From JBOGIG01 sp050742455 (lineage in GTDB: Bacteria; Actinomycetota; Acidimicrobiia; Acidimicrobiales; JBOGIG01): a stretch of DNA of 46,937 nt. Below the pieces are notes generated by a model, which saw nothing but the letters and a program-made list of their open reading frames with translations, did not search any database and was not told where the DNA came from. Of the stretch, positions 41,316-46,937 are shown piece by piece; the first letter of the stretch is position 1, and each line of letters starts with the position of its first letter. The position numbers and the translations under genes were made by a program. The stretch covers positions 1-46,937 of the forward strand of contig JBOGIG010000139.1 of NCBI GenBank assembly GCA_050742455.1. The letters run 5' to 3'.

Positions 41316-41564
41316 GAATGGTCGATCACCACGATACCGCCGGCCGACATAGATCCCCTGGATTGCACGAATGATCGCCGGACACTCCAGCACAATCGCA
41401 GCCAGCAAAAAACCATAGCCAGCGTGAAGCGCTACGCCATGTCCGCCGGAGGCAAACAGCAGTACAAGTCCGACGCATCCGATGACAGCACCCACGAGAC
41501 CTGAAAGGATTCCTGCCGCCCCTAGGGCGATGCCCTCAGGGCCGTAGTTCTCCTCAAGACGCAT
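41301..41564 (-). CDS. Small two-helix membrane protein, putative RHS immunity partner
   Basis: An 87-residue ORF with two hydrophobic segments (about residues 12-42, rich in Gly/Ala/Val, and 47-66) and a basic C-terminus (YVGRRYRGDRPFEKRP). Codon use is less G/C-biased at third positions than the catabolic genes, pointing to transferred DNA. ATG 41564 is chosen; an in-frame extension to 41675 would overlap the RHS stop. It follows the RHS tip by 100 bases on the same strand and ends in a strong hairpin, the typical place for an immunity gene. Not recognised as a known family; function is inference. Confidence 0.5.
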   Translation of the reverse strand: MRLEENYGPEGIALGAAGILSGLVGAVIGCVGLVLLFASGGHGVALHAGYGFLLAAIVLECPAIIRAIQGIYVGRRYRGDRPFEKRP

Positions 41565-41664
41565 GATCGCCGGGGTCCGATTAGTCCGTTGCCGTTCCAG
41601 TATCAATGACACGAACCAGCGTTCCGGGGGAAGGAGCCGGTGTCCACACGTCATTTTACGATGA

Positions 41665-42336
41665 TCACCTGACACGGGTCACGCTTGCGGGATCACACGT
41701 TTGGAAAGTGCTAGCGGAAGCAGTCTGAGTCGTGGCATCAAAGATCGTTCCCGCAATTCCGACGTTCCACCCATACGCGGCGCTTCCCCCCAGTATCGCG
41801 GCGGCCAGTGAATCTTCGGCGATGGCGCCGCCAAAGGTGAGCGCCGCTCCGGCTAGGCCAAAGCCACCTGCTACAACTCCAGTGGCTCCCAGACCGAGGC
41901 CGATGCACGCTCCCGTGTTGTGGTCATTCACGCACGAGCTGTAGTCCAAAGCGCTAGCTCCGGCACTCGCAGCGACTGAGCCTGCACCAAGCACAATTCC
42001 GGTAAGGGTTGCACCCTCGACGATCGCTCCGACTCCTGTTGCGGCAGCAGCTATACCAAGAGCGACCCCAGATCCTACCTGGATGCCATTGTTGTTGGTG
42101 ACGACGAAGTGTCCTACATCGCCAGCAGCCTGAACCACGTCGGAGATCGGGTTCCAGCTCCACAGCCCAATCGGATCCACCCCGTTGAGCGGGTTGTCCC
42201 TGACATAGCCATACGCCGACCCGGTGACCCCGAGGGCCTGGTCGACCGACAGGAACTGCCCGGTGATCGGGTCGTAGTAGCGGTGGATTGAGCCGTCCGA
42301 CGCGTGTTGGCTCGGTCGGTCGTAGTTGACCGGCCC
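41665..42336 (-). pseudogene. Truncated RHS-repeat tip with hydrophobic C-terminal domain
   Basis: The frame begins to resemble RHS proteins near 42336 (VNYDRPSQ), then has the RHS core end: HRYYDPITGQFLSVDQ, YGYVRDNPLNGVDPIGLW. RHS proteins are large wall- or secretion-associated toxin carriers whose variable C-terminus follows this core. Here the following 160 residues are Gly/Ala-rich and hydrophobic (GIAAAATGVGAIVEG, LGLGATGVVAGGFGLAG), more like a pore or membrane-inserting domain than a nuclease. No start codon, ribosome site or RHS repeats lie upstream; translation before 42336 looks random. It is an orphan tip or displaced cassette, probably not expressed alone. Confidence 0.7.
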
Positions 42337-42643
42337 TGACCAGCATCTCGGCCGAGAGGACGGGCGATCTGAGCTTACGGATCGGCGAATCGGCGCGGAC
42401 GCGTGTTTTCGGCTGTGCGCCGTTCGGGACCGCGGCCGCGTTGCTCGTACCTGCACGATCCCAGTCTCGCGCGCTGGTAACAAACGGTCGGGGGACGGCC
42501 GCTGGCAGGGCACCCGAGCCCGGCCACCAACAGATTTCAGTACGCTTCACGTGCCTCACGGCTCGTAGGCGTAGGTGGCGGTCCCCGTGTGAATCAGATG
42601 CCAATGGCACGTGGACATTGGCTCCGTCAGCCTGATGGAGAGT
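42337..42643. other. Non-coding junction between RHS tip and recombinase
   Basis: No convincing gene on either strand. The stretch has lower coding character than its neighbours and contains the perfect inverted repeat at 42600-42622. It is the likely boundary between the RHS fragment and the recombinase element. Confidence 0.5.
42600..42622. repeat. 7-bp perfect inverted repeat next to the recombinase stop
   Basis: GCCAATG and CATTGGC flank a 9-base centre, 21 bases past the recombinase stop. Such a layout fits the core site of a tyrosine recombinase (paired 7-11 bp arms around a 6-9 base crossover region). The alternative is a hairpin terminator, but no T-run follows. Confidence 0.5.
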
Positions 42644-43621
42644 TCAGCTGGTTGGCTGGGCGCCTCGGACCGGTTGCAGCAGTCGGATGTCAGCTTCGGT
42701 GATGTCGTTGCCGGCGGGGTGGGTGGCGGCGTGCACGGCGCGGAGTTTGGCGATCGAGACCCGGGTGTAGAGGGCAGTGGTCTCCAGCTTGGCATGGCCG
42801 AGCATCTCGGAGACGTAGCGGATATCGGCCCCGCCTTCGAGCATCAAGGTCGCGCAGGTGTGGCGGAACAGGTGGCAACTGCCGCGCTTCCCCGGGGCGC
42901 CGGCCGCGACATAGGCCTTGGTGGTGCGCGACAGCCAGTCGGCGCACAGCCGCTCCCCTGAGGCCGAGAGGAACAGCACGTCGGTCTCCTTGACGACGAG
43001 CTTCGGTCGCACCAGGTCCCCGTAACGGGACACCCACAACAGCGCCCGGGACCCGATGGGGACGTGACGGTCACGCGCCCCCTTGCCCTGGCGCACGAAC
43101 ACCGTGCCGCGGGCGTGGTCGACGTCCCAGATCCGAAGCCCGATCAGCTCGGCCCGGCGGATGGCCGTCGAATACAGCACTTCGAGGATGGCCCGGTCGC
43201 GCACGCCGAGGAGGGTGGTGACGTCTGGTCCGGCGAGGACGGACTCTGCTTCTTCGGCGCTGAGGGTGGCTTCGGGGAGACGGTGCTCAGCCTTCGGAAG
43301 GACGAGACCGACCGCAGGGTCAAGGGGGATGCGCCCGTGGGTCGCGACCCAGGCGAAGAAGGCCTTGACCGGGATGATGCGCTGGGCCTGGGTGCGGAAC
43401 GACAGTGGGGCGCCGTTGGACTTCTTGTGGTGGAAGAGGTGGCGTTGGTAGGACTCGAGGGCGGCGAAGCTGACAGCGGACGGTTCGGTGATGTCGAGAG
43501 CGGCCAGGAACTCGCCCATGTCGGACAAATGATGAGCCCGGCCGGCGACGGTGGTCTTGGCGTAGCCGTGACTGGCCAGCCATCCCAGGTACTCCTCGGC
43601 GGCGAGCGCCAGCGGGTTCAC
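42644..43621 (-). CDS. Tyrosine recombinase (XerC/D-like integrase)
   Basis: A 325-residue recombinase with an N-terminal SAM-like core-binding domain (about 5-100) and a complete catalytic set: R155 (STAIRRAEL), K180 (RQGKGARDR), H250 and R253 (CHLFRHTC), H276 (LGHAKLET) and nucleophile Y285 (ALYTRV). It should cut and rejoin DNA at short inverted repeats. GTG 43621 overlaps the stop of the primase-like gene by four bases, so the two are co-translated; this differs from chromosomal xerC/xerD contexts and marks a mobile element. Confidence 0.93.
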   Translation of the reverse strand: MNPLALAAEEYLGWLASHGYAKTTVAGRAHHLSDMGEFLAALDITEPSAVSFAALESYQRHLFHHKKSNGAPLSFRTQAQRIIPVKAFFAWVATHGRIPLDPAVGLVLPKAEHRLPEATLSAEEAESVLAGPDVTTLLGVRDRAILEVLYSTAIRRAELIGLRIWDVDHARGTVFVRQGKGARDRHVPIGSRALLWVSRYGDLVRPKLVVKETDVLFLSASGERLCADWLSRTTKAYVAAGAPGKRGSCHLFRHTCATLMLEGGADIRYVSEMLGHAKLETTALYTRVSIAKLRAVHAATHPAGNDITEADIRLLQPVRGAQPTS

Positions 43622-46371
43622 CGCGGGCCTCCCCCGCTGGTACCCCGATGTGGGTCTACCTCAGCACCTGTGCCTACGGGTACGGTTGCGCGCTCGTCCT
43701 CAACGTACGCGTCGGTCCGGACCGCGGGGTCGGCCGTTCTCCCAGCATGTTCGCCATTTTCACCCCGCGAGCTGTGATCGCGTACCGGTCGCGGGGTGTC
43801 GCGGGGTTCGACTGTTGGCGGGTCGGCCAGCAGGTAGCGGTGCTGGCGGCCGGGGCCGCCGGGGACGGAGATCAGGTACTCCAGGGCCACCAGGCGGGCC
43901 AGACCGATGCGGACTTGGTGCTCGGACCACCCAAGCGTCTCTCGCAGCTCCCTTCGGGTAAAGCCGACCGTCTCAGGGACGACGTTGTCGGCTTCGGCGC
44001 AAGTGGCCACATGGGCTTGGGCAGCGGCCAGCAGGCGCCGGGTCTGCGGGGCGAGATCGTCACCGCCTCGGGTGAGGACCCGCTCGGCCAGGCGCACCCC
44101 GAGAGCGACATCGGCCGGTGAAGCTTCGACGTAGCGGACAATGTGGTCGCCGACCTCGATCGTGTCTTGGTGGCGTTGGTGCTGGTGGAGCAGGGCCGAG
44201 GCGCAGATGAGGCTGAGCAGCTTCTGGTGGTCGCGCCGGTGCCGGGTGGCGTGGTCGGGGAACTCGATCTCGGAGGCATCGGGGATCACGACAGGAAGGG
44301 ACTCGATGAGCCGCTGAGCGTTGCGGTGCCGGGCCACGATGCGGTCGCGCCGCAGACGGGCGACCAGGCCCTCGAGCGTGGCCGCTTGGCGTTGGGCGGC
44401 CTGGATGGCCCGGGTCTGGGCCCGGTCCTCATCAACCCCAAGCACAACCAGACGGTTGGCGAGCTCGGGGTCGATGTCGGTGGCCGTCGTGGTGAGCACC
44501 AGCGCCACCGGGCCGGCCACCTGGTAGCTGCGGGTGCGCAGCTTGCCGGTGAGGGTGTCCTTGCCGGTCGAGGCGATCGACAGCCTGCCCTCGGTCACCA
44601 ACAGCTTCAGCGCGTACGAAGCCCGAGATGCGCCTTGCTCTTCGGCCACGGCGAGGACCTTGTGGGCCAGGTCGGCCGCGCCCACGTAATAAAGGGCTTG
44701 GCCGGTCACCGCCGAATACGACGCCAGGTCCTCTTCGGGCACCAACTGGCACACCGCGTCAGCCAACGTCGACTTGCCCGCCGCGGTCGACGACTGCACC
44801 ACCACGCCGAAGGAACGCTCGGCTTTGCGCGAGATGGTGGCCAGGTAGGCAACCAGCAGGTTGGTCTCCTCGCCCACCACCCCGAGAGCCCCCAGGTCCT
44901 CGATAATGCGCGCGGCCAGGTCCGGGTCGGCCAGCAACTCCATGGCCTCAACGCGCTCGGCGTCGGTCATGGCGGCCACCGGCGCGGCGGCGTCTCGTGC
45001 GGCGATAGCTGCCTCAGTGGCGAAGAGCACCTCGGCCAGCTCGCGTACCAGCCCGGCGCGCTCGGTGTGGAGTTCGGCTACCGCCGCCTCGGTGAACGCG
45101 TTGCGGGCTTTGGCCTGGCACAGGTCGAGCGTGTCGAGATGGAACCCGCCGTGCTCGGTGTCGGTCACGGCGAGCGCCACCCGAAGCGTGTCCGGCGTCT
45201 TGTTGCGATCGGCACCGCGTACCCGCCAGCGGTGAGAACCGAAGGCGACGTTCAGCTCTGCCGCGTCGCCCAACACCGCCGCCGATCCGTCTGAAGCGAG
45301 GTTCGGCGCGATGTCGGACCCGGCCACCGGAGGGGAGACAACAGCGTCGAGTGGCAAGACGTCACTCGGGCTGTCTGATGTGGCCGTGGCCAACAGCGCG
45401 TCGAGAGCGGCGCCCCGGTCGCCAGCGCGCCCAAGCAGCGCGGCCAAGGACGCGCCGGGAGCGACCAGCGCGCACTCGATGCCCTCGGCACTGATTCGCT
45501 CGGCCAACCGTGTGAGGCCGTCACCGATAATCGTGCAGCGCTGTACCCCGCCGCGGGCCAGCAGTCGCAGGTCATTGAGTTGGTAGCCGCCGCCCCGGCC
45601 GGGGGCGACCACCGCCTGGCGTCCGGCGCCGCGTACGGTCAGCGCATCGTCGACCGAGGCGGCCACGATCACCTCGGCGTTGGTTGTGGCTGAGGCCTCG
45701 TTGAACATCCCTCCCCGCAGGCCCGCCGCCCATTGACACTCGCCCGAAGTCTGGGCCAAGCGGATGCCGCAGAGCTGGAGCACCCGACCCCCTGCAGAGA
45801 GCACCGGGACCACCATGCAGCCTCGGAAGTGCTCGTGCCCTGAGCTTCGGTAGATACCGAGACGCGTCAGCTGGTCACGCAGCTTGGCCCCGTCCTTGCG
45901 GTTGGCCTCGGGGAGCCGGTAGCCGAGGGTGCGGTTGGCAAACCCGATCCGCAAGTCGTCGGCCAACGCGCCGTCCACACCACGCTCGGCCAGCCAGCCC
46001 CTCGCCTGCTCAGAGGGCCGCCGCTCATCTTGGTAATGGGCCAGCACGGCGTCGATGACCGCCTCGTCGTCGGAGTCTGGGTCACACAACAGCGGCAACG
46101 GACGCACGGTCGACTTCGCAACCAACCCGGGCGGGCCGTCAGGCCGCCACCCGGAGCGGACCAGCTCGGCGGCGTGGCTCATCGACAACCCGCCGAAGAC
46201 GGCCACCAGTTCAATCGGGCCACCCGAGCCGCAGCCACACGACCAGTGCCCGCTATCAACCGCGAGCGAATCGCTACAACGCGGGCAGGTGGCGACCAAG
46301 CCGGCATCGCCGGGGCAGAGAGGGATCCCGAAGGCTTCGACCAGCTCGACCAGCCTCGTCTCGTCGCCCAC
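43618..46371 (-). CDS. Primase-like protein: zinc finger, Toprim-like, AAA+ ATPase and winged helix
   Basis: A 917-residue protein. Residues 19-47 have a DnaG-like zinc site (C29-x-x-C32 and C45-x-C47). Residues 180-290 look like a degenerate Toprim fold (VIVAASVDDAL, IIGDGLTRLAERI). Residues 495-660 are an ATPase with Walker A QSSTAAGKSTL (K533), an acidic Walker B-like VLAVAEEQG (572-580) and TTTATDIDPELANR resembling an MCM/AAA+ sensor-arginine region. Residues 803-848 form a winged helix (FTRRELRETLGWSEHQVRIG). The tail is disordered. The order resembles uncharacterised 'DNA primase' proteins found beside integrases. GTG 46371 follows GGGAGG. It probably replicates or processes the element. 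Confidence 0.82.
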   Translation of the reverse strand: MGDETRLVELVEAFGIPLCPGDAGLVATCPRCSDSLAVDSGHWSCGCGSGGPIELVAVFGGLSMSHAAELVRSGWRPDGPPGLVAKSTVRPLPLLCDPDSDDEAVIDAVLAHYQDERRPSEQARGWLAERGVDGALADDLRIGFANRTLGYRLPEANRKDGAKLRDQLTRLGIYRSSGHEHFRGCMVVPVLSAGGRVLQLCGIRLAQTSGECQWAAGLRGGMFNEASATTNAEVIVAASVDDALTVRGAGRQAVVAPGRGGGYQLNDLRLLARGGVQRCTIIGDGLTRLAERISAEGIECALVAPGASLAALLGRAGDRGAALDALLATATSDSPSDVLPLDAVVSPPVAGSDIAPNLASDGSAAVLGDAAELNVAFGSHRWRVRGADRNKTPDTLRVALAVTDTEHGGFHLDTLDLCQAKARNAFTEAAVAELHTERAGLVRELAEVLFATEAAIAARDAAAPVAAMTDAERVEAMELLADPDLAARIIEDLGALGVVGEETNLLVAYLATISRKAERSFGVVVQSSTAAGKSTLADAVCQLVPEEDLASYSAVTGQALYYVGAADLAHKVLAVAEEQGASRASYALKLLVTEGRLSIASTGKDTLTGKLRTRSYQVAGPVALVLTTTATDIDPELANRLVVLGVDEDRAQTRAIQAAQRQAATLEGLVARLRRDRIVARHRNAQRLIESLPVVIPDASEIEFPDHATRHRRDHQKLLSLICASALLHQHQRHQDTIEVGDHIVRYVEASPADVALGVRLAERVLTRGGDDLAPQTRRLLAAAQAHVATCAEADNVVPETVGFTRRELRETLGWSEHQVRIGLARLVALEYLISVPGGPGRQHRYLLADPPTVEPRDTPRPVRDHSSRGENGEHAGRTADPAVRTDAYVEDERATVPVGTGAEVDPHRGTSGGGPR

Positions 46372-46461
46372 GCCACCTCCCTCAGGTCATCGTCCTTACG
46401 GTTGGTTCTACCTCGCATAGCAGCATCCATCCAGTCCCAACCTCCGGTAACGTTTCGAACC
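46372..46461. promoter_or_regulatory. Divergent promoter region of the element
   Basis: 90 bases between the divergent primase-like and XRE genes. It holds the adjacent palindromes AACGTT (46450-46455) and TTCGAA (46454-46459) and partly inverted GGTTC/GAACC copies, all close to the XRE start. These are operator candidates for the XRE protein. Confidence 0.4.
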
Positions 46462-46833
46462 ATGGCCTTCGCCGAGACGCTTGCCAACCTGCGCCGGTCC
46501 CGAGACCTCACTCAGGTCGCCCTGGCCCAGCGCGCCGGCGTCAACGTGTCCCAGCTGCGCAAGTACGAAGCCGGCGGATCCGAGCCGTCCCTCTCCGCAC
46601 TGCGGCGATTGGCCGTCGCCCTCTCCTGCACTACCGACGCCCTCGTCTTCGGAGACGACCCCCGCCTCCCCGACGACCAGGCACTCCGGCTCGCCTTCGA
46701 GGCCACCACCTTCCTCAACGACACCGAGCGAGCCACGGTCAGCGAGGTCCTCGACGCGTTCATCGCCCGCCACAGCGCCCGACACGCCGATGACCGGCCC
46801 CGTCGGCCCCGACACCGCAGACAGGTGACCTGA
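46462..46833 (+). CDS. XRE-family transcriptional regulator
   Basis: A 123-residue Cro/CI-type HTH protein. The HTH spans about residues 6-62: LANLRRSRDLTQVALAQRAG, then VNVSQLRKYEAGGSEPSLSALRRLA. A short helical segment (about 70-105) may mediate dimerisation, and the end is Arg-rich. ATG 46462 is the natural start. It is divergent from the primase-like gene and likely represses it, as phage-type regulators do. The remaining 104 bases to the window end show nothing recognisable. Confidence 0.88.
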   Translation: MAFAETLANLRRSRDLTQVALAQRAGVNVSQLRKYEAGGSEPSLSALRRLAVALSCTTDALVFGDDPRLPDDQALRLAFEATTFLNDTERATVSEVLDAFIARHSARHADDRPRRPRHRRQVT

Positions 46834-46937
46834 GCGGCACCGTCGCCGACGTCGCCGCCTGTCATGCCAAGCACGACCGACCGGCAACACACGAGCGCAG
46901 CACGTACCCGATGCCCGCACGGCTCTGGCACCGTGGA

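Noticed and set aside
42601..46937. Similar TGGCAC-GTGGA strings near 42605 and at the window end as direct repeats of the element
   Set aside because: Only a gapped match of about ten bases; expected by chance and not flanked by matching sequence.

Overview
The window is a high-GC, gene-dense bacterial chromosome segment. Its gene content points to an actinobacterium that degrades steroids. From about 0 to 34 kb it is almost entirely orthologues of the cholesterol-catabolism genes of Mycobacterium and Rhodococcus, but the gene order differs from mycobacteria and many ORFs carry short repetitive tails. A non-mycobacterial actinomycete, for example an Acidimicrobiia-like lineage, is my inference; there is no rRNA or other marker here to prove it.

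Region 1 (1-3.7 kb, + strand) is the propionyl side-chain block: the last codons of an acyl-CoA dehydrogenase, a ChsH2-like MaoC/DUF35 fusion, ChsH1, the Ltp2 retro-aldolase and a Hsd4A-like dehydrogenase. Region 2 (3.8-14 kb, - strand) runs from two amidohydrolases through FadD3 (HIP-CoA ligase), an aldehyde dehydrogenase, a Zn alcohol dehydrogenase, a second acyl-CoA ligase and a duplicated EthD-like protein to an SDR, mostly with 1-4 base overlaps. Region 3 (14-23 kb) is the ring C/D block: a crotonase homologue, FadA6, IpdC, IpdB, IpdA, EchA20 and three SDRs. Region 4 (22.9-34 kb) is the outer side-chain block: Ltp3/Ltp4-like proteins with two DUF35 partners, a FadD4-like ligase, a hotdog thioesterase, EchA19 and two FadD19-like ligases separated by a nitronate-monooxygenase-family flavoprotein. 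KstR-type operator sequences (core AACnnGTT) lie at 9.62, 26.13, 29.33 and 29.37 kb, which ties these genes to one sterol-responsive regulon; no kstR or kstR2 gene is in the window.

Region 5 (34-41 kb) is more general: glutamate dehydrogenase, an acyl-CoA dehydrogenase, RNase HII, selenophosphate synthetase and a GH38 alpha-mannosidase.

Region 6 (41-46.9 kb) is accessory DNA. A truncated RHS-repeat tip with a hydrophobic C-terminal domain is followed by a small two-helix membrane protein that could be its immunity partner. Next to it is a compact module of XRE regulator, primase-like zinc/Toprim/AAA+ protein and tyrosine recombinase. The last two overlap by 4 bases, and a 7-bp perfect inverted repeat lies just beyond the recombinase stop. 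This looks like a small integrative element and is the least explained part of the window.

No tRNA, rRNA, CRISPR array or recognisable insertion sequence was seen.
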